Notes under the pieces: model-generated
Told to the model about the DNA's origin: nothing
Databases searched by the model: none
What the model saw: the letters and a program-made list of their open reading frames with translations, nothing else
Program-made: the position numbers and the translations under genes
Shown here: in pieces, positions 58,901 to 61,010 of the stretch
Numbering within the stretch: the first letter of the stretch is position 1
How the letters are laid out: each line of letters starts with the position of its first letter
Origin: Oegoconia quadripuncta
Taxonomy: Eukaryota; Arthropoda; Insecta; Lepidoptera; Autostichidae
Length of the DNA stretch: 64,000 nucleotides
Direction: 5' to 3'
Assembly (NCBI GenBank): GCA_949316235.1
Contig: OX438743.1
Span: 40,703,242-40,767,241 of the forward strand

Positions 58901-59808
58901 TCAAACAATATTTTTAATGGTTCCTATGTAATTTTCCAGAAATTTCTCCGAAATGATAATTAAAGAAGTACAATATTGTTTCATGTAAAATGTTGTTTAA
59001 TATTTTACTTTAACTTAAAAACTTGTTGTTCTTATTACGTAAAAAACGTAGTAACACGATTAGCAATAAAAATACTATGTTCTTTTACAAATTTTATTGG
59101 CCTTGATTCCCCGATAAAGTCCCGATTTGAATTATTCCTCACTCTCTATTTTCCCACAAATCGAGGAATTTTTTCGTAATTGGCAGCAATGCTTGGTAGG
59201 TAAAAAAATTTGGTAGGTTAGAAATTATGTAATGCAAAAATAGAGTGAGATAACGTTATACTGCGTATAAGGGCATCCCTTTCTATTGCGCTCTTTAGCC
59301 AAAGGTGTTAACGAAAAAAGTACACAATAGCGCCGTCTAGTGTCGAGTAGCAACACTTTTGGACAATTCCAATATCATTCATTCATTGTATACGAGTGTC
59401 AAACGACGACATACGTAATGCAGTAACTTTTATACGAGTGGTCGATGATCGTCAACGATGGCCGATGGCCGATTGAAACGTTTAAATTTACGTAATAGGC
59501 CCTCTGGCCAATAATTAATACGAAATTTTTGGGCATTTGTTTGATTACCCTGATGTGTTCACAATGCTCCTCGCCTGAAATTGGGAATATATGGGTTACG
59601 TAGTCGATGGGTAAATGGACATCAAACGCTATGCCAGTGTGTAGATTTAGAAAAAAACCTAAGCGGGGAAGTACCTGAGCGGGGATATGACGAGGTAAGT
59701 GACCACAATCCATACGACCAATAGGAACACGGCGACGCGACGCCATCTCGCCAGGTACATCATAAAGTAGTCGTTCACTGTCATAGGGCCGTTGAGGTTC
59801 AGCTTCAT
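20985..59808 (-). CDS. FUT8: Alpha-1,6-fucosyltransferase (FUT8/FucT6), complete gene, 12 coding exons
   Basis: The enzyme transfers fucose from GDP-fucose in alpha-1,6 linkage to the innermost GlcNAc of N-glycans, in the Golgi lumen. The joined exons encode 578 residues; human FUT8 has 575. In order: short cytosolic tail; membrane anchor about 25-41; sequon at 47; coiled coil about 50-84; stem domain to about 200; GT23 catalytic domain about 200-495; SH3 domain about 497-560. [16 protein letters not shown] places Arg358/Arg359 where human Arg365/Arg366 bind the donor. Tyr375, Asp402, Asp403, Asp446 and Ser462 match human 382, 409, 410, 453 and 469, a constant shift of seven. Every junction is GT-AG and phases are consistent. 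The start was chosen at 59808 because it has A at -3 and gives the family's normal length; the frame is open upstream to the acceptor at 59864, so a longer N-terminus is possible. Introns are packed with transposable elements, but no exon is broken. Confidence 0.96.
21207..21445 (-). repeat. SINE A remnant (21207-21272) joined to SINE C (21284-21445)
   Basis: The first 65 bp are the tail part of family A (tcaatcacacctgatgttaa). The rest is a family C copy with tRNA-like box B (ggttcgaatcctgctagggg read on the minus strand). They are fused without spacer, suggesting insertion of one into the other. Located in the last FUT8 intron. Confidence 0.65.
21596..21670 (-). CDS. FUT8: FUT8 coding exon 11: SH3 core
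   Basis: Twenty-five codons, [20 protein letters not shown] then KRTNL, the heart of the C-terminal SH3 domain unique to FUT8 among fucosyltransferases. Acceptor GTGTACAG, donor GTGAGT, phase 0. Confidence 0.96.
21778..22003 (+). repeat. RTE-like dispersed repeat
   Basis: Begins aactcaaaggtgactgacat and ends cgcgggaggaaagctagt, a terminal sequence commonly seen on RTE-type elements. An almost identical inverted copy, including the leading 30 bases, is at 36717-36932. Non-coding; orientation by the tctagt-type end is tentative. Confidence 0.55.
22025..22260 (-). pseudogene. LINE family X fragment, RT C-terminus
   Basis: The minus strand reads [20 protein letters not shown], then [20 protein letters not shown], followed by the 3' UTR with gtggtcaaacgcgtatcag. 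Same family as 10500-10730 and 62255-62465. Located in FUT8 intron 10. Confidence 0.65.
22405..22548 (-). repeat. Coding-type repeat fragment of unknown element (family Q)
   Basis: The minus strand reads [20 protein letters not shown]. The same peptide, [20 protein letters not shown], is encoded on the plus strand at about 35260-35320. The matched block extends from about 22405 to 22548, ending just past the donor of FUT8 exon 10. The parent element is not recognised. Confidence 0.55.
22554..22715 (-). CDS. FUT8: FUT8 coding exon 10: end of catalytic domain
   Basis: Reads [20 protein letters not shown], then [19 protein letters not shown], almost the family consensus, then leads into the SH3 domain. 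The Met-like codon in the reading is not a start. Acceptor AATTATCAG; donor GTCAGT, phase 0. Repeat-derived sequence starts within about 5-15 bp of the donor. Confidence 0.97.
23163..26069 (-). CDS. LINE ORF2: endonuclease and reverse transcriptase, 968 residues
   Basis: An intact frame. The N-terminal AP-type endonuclease spans about residues 25-240: NLVHQNIQG, the catalytic Glu in [16 protein letters not shown] and LSSDHCGQ. The reverse transcriptase spans about 430-760: [62 protein letters not shown] and catalytic FADDTS. The C-terminus ends with [11 protein letters not shown]. All catalytic motifs expected of a functional enzyme are present. There is no RNase H domain. This places it in the CR1/L2 group, judged with the simple-repeat 3' end. 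Confidence 0.93.
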   Translation of the reverse strand: MFEKKNYKRVATPQNRYKKNGLKIQKCINLVHQNIQGMSGKELEVELFMSCTNSDVLCLTEHWYKQCELMFGFKEYQIASSFSRTKAIRGGSLILIRNNIKFKERLDIVNLSVERTIEIACVEIARLTVLCVYKPPSSSYELFEKIMDEILCKISNSNKYIVICGDFNINILEDSIQTRRLKSFFSCYNLANLFSVPTRIASTSATCIDNIFSNLQPSDKSILNKLSSDHCGQLAVFNIAINKTLKRDISYVPVTESLLDQYQSKVTAKLDYLPYCDDPNVLYKSVFDILKTESNKVFLAKSVKINNSLVFSDWATVGIHKSRQKLYELYDERTYNKSESFIEYVRQYSKIFKRACATAKSNFINNKIKNSADIVKTTWKVINSETGKFKTLNTDTRLKINDRILTSQLEVAEAFEKFFTDIPILTTNSLNSCPTLAESLLKQNVEICDSHFKFNHVSPIDILKAFRSLDKKKTADLHGLSVKIISAVIDCISPHLAYIFNKCTDDGIFPDLMKHSKVIPLFKSGSTSDPSNFRPISILPTLSKIFEKIILNQISSYFYSNNLMSYKQFGFTRGRSTTDAGVELLQYIFEAWEDARDAIGVFCDLSKAFDCVHHDTLIRKLRHYGVTGRALDLLNSYLSNRVQRVDISGNTSSGSTVCMGVPQGSILGPFLFLVYINDLPNLVNDKHEIVLFADDTSVMFKVNRLKLNYDDVNNAISQIVEWFTANNLLLNEKKTKCVKFVLPNVREVPTNIMIKNVTLDLVESTVFLGITLDAKLQWGPHIHKLAKKLSSAAYAVKKIRQISDVNTARLVYFSYFHSLMSYGILLWGNAADINTIFVLQKRAVRAIYQLRPAVSLRDRFKEYNILTFSSQYIFENLIYVKKNIASFRKNSDKHDVNTRNKDKLAGHISRLHKVSNSFKGLCIRFFNKVPVDIQNLPFNKFKDTIKQKLIKKAYYKISDYLDDKQSWT
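26111..26551 (-). pseudogene. LINE ORF1, 5'-truncated C-terminal part
   Basis: The minus-strand reading begins [20 protein letters not shown], continues [15 protein letters not shown], and ends after [18 protein letters not shown]. The pattern suggests the esterase-like domain found in some CR1-group ORF1 proteins; that assignment is tentative. It is cut off by the 5' truncation of the element at about 26554. The gap to ORF2 is about 40 bp. Confidence 0.55.
26738..26795 (-). repeat. SINE family C head remnant
   Basis: Contains cgaaaccgcgaccttttgta and accgctataccaaacaggtc, the tRNA-like head of family C on the minus strand, adjoining the end of the SINE B copy. Confidence 0.5.
26945..27345 (-). 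pseudogene. LINE fragment (family Y), RT C-terminus, beside FUT8 exon 9
   Basis: Across two frames the minus strand reads [20 protein letters not shown], then [20 protein letters not shown] and [13 protein letters not shown]. This is the standard end of an insect LINE reverse transcriptase, followed by its 3' UTR and poly-A (seen as T-run at about 26955). Frameshifts make it dead. Its 3' part recurs at 37829-37965. Confidence 0.75.
27346..27356 (-). promoter_or_regulatory. FUT8: FUT8 exon 9 splice donor squeezed against a LINE
   Basis: Only about 10 bp (GTACAGGAAAT on the minus strand) separate exon 9 from LINE-derived sequence. The rest of the donor-proximal intron is therefore transposon-derived. 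Confidence 0.6.
27357..27530 (-). CDS. FUT8: FUT8 coding exon 9
   Basis: Fifty-eight codons: [40 protein letters not shown], then [11 protein letters not shown], including the aspartate and serine equivalent to human Asp453 and Ser469. Acceptor AATTACAG; donor GTACAG, phase 0. LINE-derived sequence begins about 10 bp past the donor. Confidence 0.97.
27690..27800 (+). mobile_element. LINE 3' end with stem-loop and (CTTT)n tail
   Basis: Holds ttttggcaccaccattt and, about 60 bp later, its partner aatggtgccaaataaaa, followed by (ctttctttc)n. The same arrangement is present at 62786-62862. The conserved stem before a simple-repeat tail fits a LINE 3' recognition structure. Confidence 0.6.
27801..28384. 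other. Unassigned intron DNA
   Basis: Very AT-rich; no element recognised. Confidence 0.3.
28385..28475 (+). mobile_element. LINE 3' tail (gcgataagaccgcctttgta family)
   Basis: Contains tggaagaaatcgctatcagc and ends gtgcaataaagaattt. Related tails occur at 29250-29370, 31945-32030 and 54944-55100 on the minus strand, and in short form near 37390 and 47770. They represent an abundant LINE whose body is missing from the window. Confidence 0.6.
28730..29217 (-). repeat. SINE family A plus 160-bp shared flank (composite repeat)
   Basis: A full family A SINE (28888-29217) with an extra 160 bp on its tail side. The same flank and SINE, inverted, occur at 43865-44350, including cagatatctaaatgacct at the far end. 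The unit therefore duplicated as a whole, or the SINE tail carries this sequence in a subfamily. Confidence 0.7.
29250..29370 (-). mobile_element. LINE 3' tail, minus copy
   Basis: Contains ttctttattgtacacagctt and ggcggtcttatcgcttatag, the inverse of the tail at 28385. Non-coding. Confidence 0.55.
29463..29730 (+). repeat. Left terminal inverted repeat, 268 bp
   Basis: Identical to the reverse complement of 31315-31582 apart from about one base. It includes an A-run and the stretch cttcggctgggaatcgaacc. Unusually long for this superfamily. Confidence 0.9.
30175..31236 (+). CDS. Tc1/mariner-superfamily DDE transposase
   Basis: A 353-residue transposase that would bind the 268-bp terminal repeats, cut the element out and paste it into TA. 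Residues 1-60 form a helix-turn-helix region like DUF4817 proteins ([26 protein letters not shown]). A second helix-turn-helix region ([20 protein letters not shown]) lies at about 95-115. The catalytic domain has IIWTDESNF (first Asp), [13 protein letters not shown] (second Asp) and [17 protein letters not shown] (third Asp). Forty residues separate the last two aspartates, so it is not a classic mariner (34). The frame has no stop or shift. Start: first Met after the in-frame upstream region, preceded by gcgaac. Confidence 0.93.
   Translation: MAYQVSFDLMEAYFLNDKDISRSLRWYGVKYPDRQIPSRKVLKRLVNNLKTLGRFDKRPREPQQENHTINDEELGILIYFSAFPKASVREGEHEIGVSKSKIHRVLKKHGFKSYVEGRLVQKLLPGDTERRKNFCLDIQARLLEDPNFLDNIIWTDESNFSNNGMYNRNNNRIWSKENPLRVTETNNQVRFSLNCWCGLLKNRVFLIHFYQGTLNTEKYLGILQILRDKIRNHSAAEQENLIFQQDGAPAHNSRRAADFLNECFPTWIGTNGPIRWPARSPDLTPLDFFFWGYVKDMLYKKRYENVGELQTELCHITSSVHHKMIRKSTGSGLIKRLAICVRQEGSHFEHLIN
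31315..31582 (-). repeat. Right terminal inverted repeat, 268 bp
   Basis: Mirror of the left repeat. Its outer end is 17 bp from FUT8 exon 8. Both repeats carry a 62- to 68-codon frame reading towards the outer end, probably a by-product of base composition. Confidence 0.9.
31600..31753 (-). CDS. FUT8: FUT8 coding exon 8: donor-substrate arginines
   Basis: Opens with [16 protein letters not shown], carrying the two arginines essential for GDP-fucose binding, and ends [11 protein letters not shown] with the two conserved aspartates. Acceptor TATTCAG, donor GTACGT, phase 0. The end of the mariner-like element is 17 bp past the donor. Confidence 0.97.
31945..32218 (-). repeat. LINE tail followed by SINE family A remnant
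   Basis: 31945-32030 matches the LINE tail at 54944 (cacaattaacaaaaactaca, gcacaataaggcggttttat). 32050-32218 is a family A SINE without its tRNA head. Both lie in FUT8 intron 7. Confidence 0.6.
32441..32578 (-). CDS. FUT8: FUT8 coding exon 7
   Basis: Reads [20 protein letters not shown] and ends NFQTPIVG, equivalent to human VHGDPAVWWVSQFVKYL..KHPVIG. Acceptor GTACGCGCAG, donor GTAAGG, phase 2. Confidence 0.95.
32820..33230. repeat. Dispersed repeat R
   Basis: Shares gagattgattatgcgactgg, aaatttatttggaactcatt, gaccgtcaaatgacacaa and tcacttacctaatatgccct with 53771-54310, and shorter parts with 38885-39010 and 47425-47490. No open frame. Class unknown; repeated with T-runs and internal deletions. 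Confidence 0.6.
33231..33715. other. Unassigned intron DNA
   Basis: No element or gene was recognised in this part of FUT8 intron 6. Confidence 0.3.
33716..33815 (-). CDS. FUT8: FUT8 coding exon 6
   Basis: Short exon reading [20 protein letters not shown] and VPKDLAHR, equivalent to human VELPIVDS..PPYLPLAVPEDLADR. Acceptor GCGTTGCAG, donor GTAAGG, phase 2. Confidence 0.95.
34036..34186. mobile_element. Short PIF-like MITE
   Basis: Ends ggcccgtattacagaatgtt and aacattctaaaatacgg are mirror images, with TAA or TTAA beside them. Internal ctacgctta/gagc motifs are also mirrored. Similar termini occur on the 55575-56019 element. Confidence 0.5.
34187..35200. other. Unassigned intron DNA
   Basis: Part of FUT8 intron 5. 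No coding motif seen; 34700-34800 is moderately GC-rich. Confidence 0.3.
35200..35420 (+). pseudogene. Family Q coding-type fragment
   Basis: The plus strand reads [20 protein letters not shown], then [20 protein letters not shown], and stops at ASANK. It shares its first half with 22405-22548. It looks like the C-terminus of a transposable-element protein, but the type is not recognised. Confidence 0.5.
35964..36150 (-). CDS. FUT8: FUT8 coding exon 5: [10 protein letters not shown] block
   Basis: Starts [20 protein letters not shown], the diagnostic family motif, and continues [12 protein letters not shown] and [12 protein letters not shown]. Acceptor TTTGCAG, donor GTGAGA, phase 1. It is cleanly bounded and conserved. 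Confidence 0.97.
36470..37095 (+). repeat. SINE family D split by SINE C and RTE-like repeats
   Basis: 36470-36573 and 36953-37095 are consecutive parts of family D (gaggaaacctgcat joins gcctgagaaataaa; the uninterrupted version is at 56409-56721). Between them are a headless SINE C (36592-36712) and the RTE-like repeat (36717-36932). This shows at least two later insertions. Confidence 0.65.
37380..37440 (+). repeat. LINE tail remnant
   Basis: Contains tttcttgtgcaataaagaac, the end of the tail family at 28385. Non-coding. Confidence 0.4.
37617..37735. mobile_element. Small hairpin MITE
   Basis: Arms of about 38 bp: ccatcctaaataccgagact to gcatacattgct at the left, and agcaatgtatgccgcattag to tttcggatgg at the right. 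Non-coding. Confidence 0.6.
37829..38280 (-). pseudogene. LINE family Y 3' fragment joined to unknown GC-rich sequence
   Basis: 37829-37965 matches the end of the LINE copy beside FUT8 exon 9 (gagcatgcgggtcacctgat). 37966-38280 is GC-rich and of another, unidentified origin; its two open frames have no motif. Confidence 0.6.
38375..38560 (-). mobile_element. LINE 3' fragment (family Z)
   Basis: Shares tatgtccaagctactaccgc and ttcggaaagggaaaccatct with 49605-49830 and, inverted, with 41282-41515. Those copies end in a tail reading aaataaatgcttgaagtt. Non-coding here. Confidence 0.55.
38885..39010 (-). repeat. Dispersed repeat R, partial
   Basis: Contains accggatgagttttttttac, aatagggcacattagttaag and a T-run followed by caaaaccatta, as in 32820-33230 and 53771-54310. 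Confidence 0.5.
39128..39270. mobile_element. Palindromic MITE (family M1)
   Basis: Arms ggtgtcgattcggatgtaca with accaattaaactaaaacc, mirrored at the right; the centre is gtactgcctctttctccctg. Other copies are at 54109-54252 and 61621-61726; part copies at 52702-52766 and 38583-38600. Length about 143 bp. Confidence 0.75.
39479..40208. mobile_element. Inverted-repeat element carrying a CR1-type LINE fragment
   Basis: Left edge agtctgaaacagagtaatc with ttttctcaggaaatc; right edge is the mirror (tttcctgagaaaattta to aatctgtttcagact). Inside, 39568-40050 is a plus-strand CR1-type fragment: [34 protein letters not shown], its 3' UTR, and a ttttgatttgatt tail. The LINE probably inserted into a MITE. 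Confidence 0.5.
40281..40532 (-). repeat. SINE family A, headless copy
   Basis: Tail and body of family A in minus orientation; the tRNA head is replaced at about 40532 by the edge of a cagggtgaattt-type element (gaattcaaattcaccctgta at 40577-40598). Confidence 0.65.
41282..41515 (+). mobile_element. LINE 3' fragment (family Z), plus copy
   Basis: Contains gcttcttttcccacagatga and ends ttgaaataaatgcttgaagt. It is the inverse of 49605-49830. Non-coding. Confidence 0.6.
41516..42073. other. Unassigned intron DNA
   Basis: No gene. 42005-42065 carries a small remnant of the repeat at 310-440 (cgaaacggccgaaccgattt). Confidence 0.3.
42074..42292 (-). repeat. SINE family A, headless copy
   Basis: Minus-oriented tail and body (cacacctgatgttaagtgaa, gatggtggtagctagccagg); stops before the tRNA head. 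Confidence 0.65.
42368..42776. mobile_element. Non-autonomous DNA element, cagggtgaattt family
   Basis: Both ends read tacagggtgaatttaaattc (right end inverted, with small differences), with TA beside them. The terminal inverted repeats continue through cgtgtaattcccatt. Inner blocks are also mirrored. Relatives: 20385-20755, 40545-40602, 48103-48250 and 48775-48832. It encodes nothing. Confidence 0.65.
42777..43864. other. Unassigned intron DNA
   Basis: AT-rich; A-run at 43450-43468. 43550-43690 is GC-richer with a short minus-strand frame lacking recognisable motifs. Confidence 0.3.
43865..44350 (+). repeat. SINE family A plus shared flank (composite repeat), plus copy
   Basis: Head gcctccgatagctcaatgta with box B gggttcgatccccagcgggg, full body, A-run at 44181-44190, then the same 160-bp flank as 28730-28887. 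Inverted with respect to that copy. Confidence 0.75.
44351..45100. other. Unassigned intron DNA with a weak coding-like trace
   Basis: Minus-strand readings around 44480-44575 ([20 protein letters not shown]) resemble those at 49980-50100 ([19 protein letters not shown]). Both are next to a family A SINE. The source element is unknown. Confidence 0.3.
45101..45352 (+). repeat. SINE family C, full copy
   Basis: Head cctgtttggtgtagtggtgg, box B cgggttcgtatcccgctagg, body ending gtgtggagctggatggcgtt, then a tail of (attt)n. Confidence 0.8.
45353..46574. other. Unassigned intron DNA
   Basis: No gene was recognised. 46165-46290 is GC-rich with two CCAAT motifs (aaccaatcac, gaccaatgag); its meaning is unclear. 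Confidence 0.3.
46575..46764 (+). repeat. RTE-like repeat ending beside FUT8 exon 4
   Basis: Contains ggctggacggatttggatga and ends tcacgggtaatggctagt, the usual terminal wording of RTE-type repeats. The end is 22 bp from FUT8 exon 4. Confidence 0.5.
46787..46952 (-). CDS. FUT8: FUT8 coding exon 4: entry to catalytic domain
   Basis: Contains [20 protein letters not shown] and [15 protein letters not shown], matching the family block LTELVQRR..PKDC..AKKLVCNINK with its conserved cysteines. Acceptor CTGTCCAG; donor GTAGTT, phase 0. A dispersed repeat ends 22 bp beyond the donor. Confidence 0.95.
47066..47330 (+). repeat. SINE family A without tRNA head
   Basis: Starts within the body (gtagggcatttttaaatggc) and runs to the tail ctaacccgttctgcaca. 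A small insertion (47105-47135) separates two body blocks. Confidence 0.65.
47425..47545. repeat. Repeat R fragment and SINE B head
   Basis: 47425-47490 has T- and A-runs and ataacttctatttcacttaa as in repeat R. 47507-47545 is a minus-strand SINE B head (ctactacaccaaccggtcgt). Confidence 0.45.
48103..48250. repeat. Part of a cagggtgaattt-family element
   Basis: Shares attagtgtaattcctgttta and actcctgattacggacaact with 42368-42776. Confidence 0.45.
48288..48540. mobile_element. Hairpin MITE with about 110-bp arms
   Basis: Left arm from tgtaacggttaagtgtagtc, through acccatcaatacgaacaact and gggggcaacttcgaaatcgc, mirrored almost perfectly in the right arm, ending gactacacttaaccgttaca. The central loop is about 30 bp. 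Non-coding. Confidence 0.75.
48775..49180 (+). pseudogene. Element edge followed by a LINE RT C-terminal fragment
   Basis: 48775-48832 is a cagggtgaattt-family edge. From about 48890 the plus strand reads [20 protein letters not shown], then [19 protein letters not shown] and [17 protein letters not shown], typical of a LINE RT C-terminus. Confidence 0.6.
49605..49860 (-). mobile_element. LINE 3' fragment (family Z), minus copy
   Basis: From acttcaagcatttatttcaa to gggaaaagaagcggcgcaag; inverse of 41282-41515. Confidence 0.6.
50109..50437 (-). repeat. SINE family A, full-length copy
   Basis: Minus orientation; head ends gaggcg at 50434 with box B ggttcgatccccagcgggg. It lies 48 bp from FUT8 exon 3, on the donor side. 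Confidence 0.8.
50485..50697 (-). CDS. FUT8: FUT8 coding exon 3: helical stem
   Basis: Seventy-one codons including [20 protein letters not shown], which corresponds to the human stretch ILRRRIENGAKELWFF. A charged helix ([16 protein letters not shown]) follows. Acceptor TATTTGCAG, donor GTTTGT (a weaker donor). Confidence 0.93.
50698..51184. other. Unassigned intron DNA
   Basis: Acceptor side of FUT8 exon 3; no element recognised. Confidence 0.3.
51185..51600 (-). pseudogene. LINE ORF C-terminal fragment (family W)
   Basis: The minus strand reads [20 protein letters not shown], then [20 protein letters not shown] and [11 protein letters not shown], followed by a tail with acataca repeats at 51199-51210. 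This wording is the common end of one group of insect LINE ORFs. The upstream reading is broken. Confidence 0.6.
51601..53029. other. Unassigned intron DNA
   Basis: No gene. 51650-51790 is GC-rich. 52702-52766 is a partial M1 MITE (ggtgtacatccgaatcgaca). Confidence 0.35.
53030..53260 (+). repeat. SINE family B, good copy with deleted box A
   Basis: Starts acgaccgatttagtgaccct, lacking the central 14 bases of the head; box B cgggttcgaatcccgtgacg is intact; the body is complete to gactagatgattggtgtaag. Confidence 0.75.
53528..53770 (+). repeat. SINE family A, degenerate copy
   Basis: Box B gcgggttcgatttccatcgg, diverged body, and tail ttaacatcgggtatgattga. More diverged than other copies and therefore probably older. 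Confidence 0.6.
53771..54310. repeat. Dispersed repeat R with an M1 MITE inside
   Basis: Repeat R occupies 53771-54108 and 54253-54310. A palindromic M1 MITE (54109-54252) is between, interrupting the stretch accaatgcc/aataacttctatttcact, which is continuous in the related copy at 47455-47490. Confidence 0.6.
54320..54810. repeat. RTE-like repeat split by a mariner-type MITE
   Basis: 54320-54420 and 54764-54810 are the two halves of the repeat also present at 310-440; the MITE at 54423-54761 lies at the break. Confidence 0.6.
54423..54761. mobile_element. Mariner-type MITE, 339 bp
   Basis: Ends cagggtgtccctggaagtat and its mirror, with TA on both sides (54421-54422, 54762-54763). Terminal repeats extend about 45-60 bp (aaatcgaacaggggcatggg). 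The middle has long T-runs. The first bases resemble those of the intact transposon at 29463 (cagggcgtcccaaag), so cross-mobilisation is conceivable. Confidence 0.8.
54944..55100 (-). mobile_element. LINE 3' tail, minus copy
   Basis: tactctttattgcacaatta at the start and ttatcgctaacagcgatctc inside, as at 28385 but inverted. Confidence 0.6.
55200..55330. repeat. AT microsatellite
   Basis: Long (ta)n and (atat)n mixtures, slipping to aataataataatt. No other content. Confidence 0.7.
55575..56019. mobile_element. PIF/Harbinger-like MITE, 445 bp
   Basis: Ends ggcccgtattaataaaccat and its mirror, flanked by TTA on both sides (55572-55574 and 56020-56022). Inner motif tctcaagat/actcaagact occurs repeatedly in both orientations. 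A run of 30 A is at 55921-55950. No transposase. Confidence 0.75.
56020..56408. other. Unassigned intron DNA
   Basis: No element recognised. Confidence 0.3.
56409..56721 (-). repeat. SINE family D, full copy
   Basis: Minus orientation: head gcgccggtggctcagcggtt and box B gggttcgattcccaggcagg; body ending gtgggatatttacgggctga; (atg)n at the tail (56409-56430). The interrupted copy is at 36470-37095. Confidence 0.8.
56901..57023 (-). CDS. FUT8: FUT8 coding exon 2: coiled-coil stem
   Basis: Reads [18 protein letters not shown], then [20 protein letters not shown], a heptad-like coiled coil that in this family promotes dimerisation. Asn47 in CNST is a potential glycosylation site. Acceptor TATTCCAG, donor GTGAGT; both phases 2. 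It is poorly conserved in sequence, and position and phase support it. Confidence 0.85.
57183..57290 (+). repeat. SINE family C, 3' part
   Basis: Contains gttgaatacagacatgttgt and tagtttggaactagatggcg, then (gtgt)n and (attt)n tail. The head is missing. Confidence 0.6.
57330..57720 (-). pseudogene. LINE ORF C-terminal fragment (family V)
   Basis: The minus strand holds broken readings [16 protein letters not shown] and EKTP-like [20 protein letters not shown], then [16 protein letters not shown]. This resembles the C-terminal region of LINEs whose ORF ends in a W-x-GH-box and R-R-P pattern. Frames are interrupted. Confidence 0.45.
57955..58200 (+). pseudogene. LINE C-terminal fragment (CMEVEET type)
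   Basis: The plus strand reads [20 protein letters not shown], then RTQHLG and LLDFLEELG. The C-x2-E-x-E-T-x2-H-x4-C pattern is the zinc-knuckle-like end of R1/Jockey-type LINE ORF2 proteins. Only about 70 codons remain. Confidence 0.6.
58439..59498. mobile_element. Possible 1-kb non-autonomous element (ctattacgtaa ends)
   Basis: Ends ctattacgtaagtcaaacga and the mirror of ctattacgtaaatttaaacg, both followed inwards by diverged cgat-rich motifs (gatcatcgac on both sides). The interior has no transposase. Boundaries are tentative. Confidence 0.4.
59675..59808 (-). CDS. FUT8: FUT8 coding exon 1: cytosolic tail and membrane anchor
   Basis: Begins [15 protein letters not shown], then MYLARWRR, then the hydrophobic anchor [17 protein letters not shown] (about residues 25-41), as expected for a type II Golgi enzyme. 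The donor is CAG|GTACTT at 59674, phase 2. The exon extends on the mRNA to an acceptor at 59864 (TTTTCTAG), so 59809-59863 are 5' UTR or further coding sequence. No upstream exon was identified. Confidence 0.85.
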
Positions 59809-59929
59809 AGTGAAGTCATCCTGGCCTCGTTCGGTGCGGATCTCACTGCGTGGCCCGCGTCGTCTAGAAAACAAGAAACGTGTAAATTTCTCGAGCAGAG
59901 TTCGAAATCATTAATAACACGGCGTAGAG

Positions 59930-60540
59930 TACGGTTTAATGAGAAAAGGGTAGTCAAAGTAATGAATGTGTGGAGTTATGAGGATGGATGTAATGGCGAG
60001 ATGAGTATTTGAAAGGAAGTTTGACAGTAAGTAGTAGGCAATAAGAGGAGTAGGAGAGGTGACAGAAAAATTGAAAGGGAATTGTATGGACATGATTGTG
60101 AAGATTTTTTTTTTATGCACGACGGGTTCGTGCTTGATCTCAATCACACCTGATGTTAAGTGAAGATAAGGTCGAAGGTGGAAGCGTACTGACCCAGAAA
60201 CCCCAACACATTTGGGGGACTGGCTATCTTATCTCTGACAACCGGAACACAACAATGCTATTAACATTGCTGCTTGGCGGCAGATTTAGATAGATTTAGA
60301 TGGCGGAGGGGTGAAAGTGATGAATATGAATGTTAATGGATGGAGGGCAAGAGGAAGACCATGGAAAAGGTGGATGGCTTGTGTGAGGGATGATATGAAC
60401 GAAAAGGGAGTGAATGATGAGATGACGGCTGACAGGCAGAATAGAAGAAAAAAGCACTCTGGCTCGACCCAAACAAATTGGAGCCACGGCAAATATTAGC
60501 CAAATTAAACTTAGCACTGCAGAAAAACATGAAAGAAAGA
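59930..60540 (+). pseudogene. LINE ORF C-terminal fragment interrupted by a SINE
   Basis: After the SINE, the plus strand reads GWRARGRPWKRWMACVRDDM, then NEKGVNDEMTADRQNRRKK, a common LINE ORF ending (family W-like). Before it, 59930-60108 holds the preceding decayed part. A SINE A copy (60109-60297) separates them, with gatttagataga repeated at the junction. Confidence 0.6.
60109..60297 (-). repeat. SINE family A, headless, inside a LINE remnant
   Basis: Minus orientation, T-run at 60107-60114, body up to ggcggcagatttagatag, head missing. Confidence 0.7.
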
Positions 60541-60700
60541 AAACCGGTCAAGTACATGTCGGGCCACACACAGTAGAGTTTCGTAACCATTTTGAAGTGC
60601 GGTTATTTTTGCAGTCCATTATAATTTCATTTGTATGGAGTCATTGAGCTTTTTACCATCCAATAAGATGTCTTAAGTTGGTTGACTATTACTCGTAACC

Positions 60701-60853
60701 AGCAAGGCTACTACAACTTAGAGTGATTCAAGTGAGAAAGAGTCGCGCGCGAGATAGTCTTAGTCGCTTGACAGCTGTCAACTTTACCGCCAATCGGCTT
60801 TGAGAGATGTAGATCTACGTAATACGAGTCGGGCTAAGTTGTAGTAGCCCTGC
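60701..60853. mobile_element. Short MITE
   Basis: Ends gcaaggctactacaacttag and its mirror ctaagttgtagtagccctgc. The inside is GC-rich and non-coding. Confidence 0.6.
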
Positions 60854-60924
60854 AGGAGAGCCTAGTAGGCTCAGCCTTTAATTTGCTATTGTTATGAGTA
60901 TTTACTGAGTAGGCATCTACTGAG

Positions 60925-61010
60925 ATCGCGTGCTTCATCTTCGGCCACATCGTCACTTCCCATCAGGTGAGATTGTGGTCCAATGCGTATCCAGTTAACC
61001 ATAAAAAAAA
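60925..61010 (+). repeat. LINE family X 3' end, plus copy
   Basis: gcttcatcttcggccacatc to ggtccaatgcgtatccagtt, then an A-run; inverse of 62255. Confidence 0.55.
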
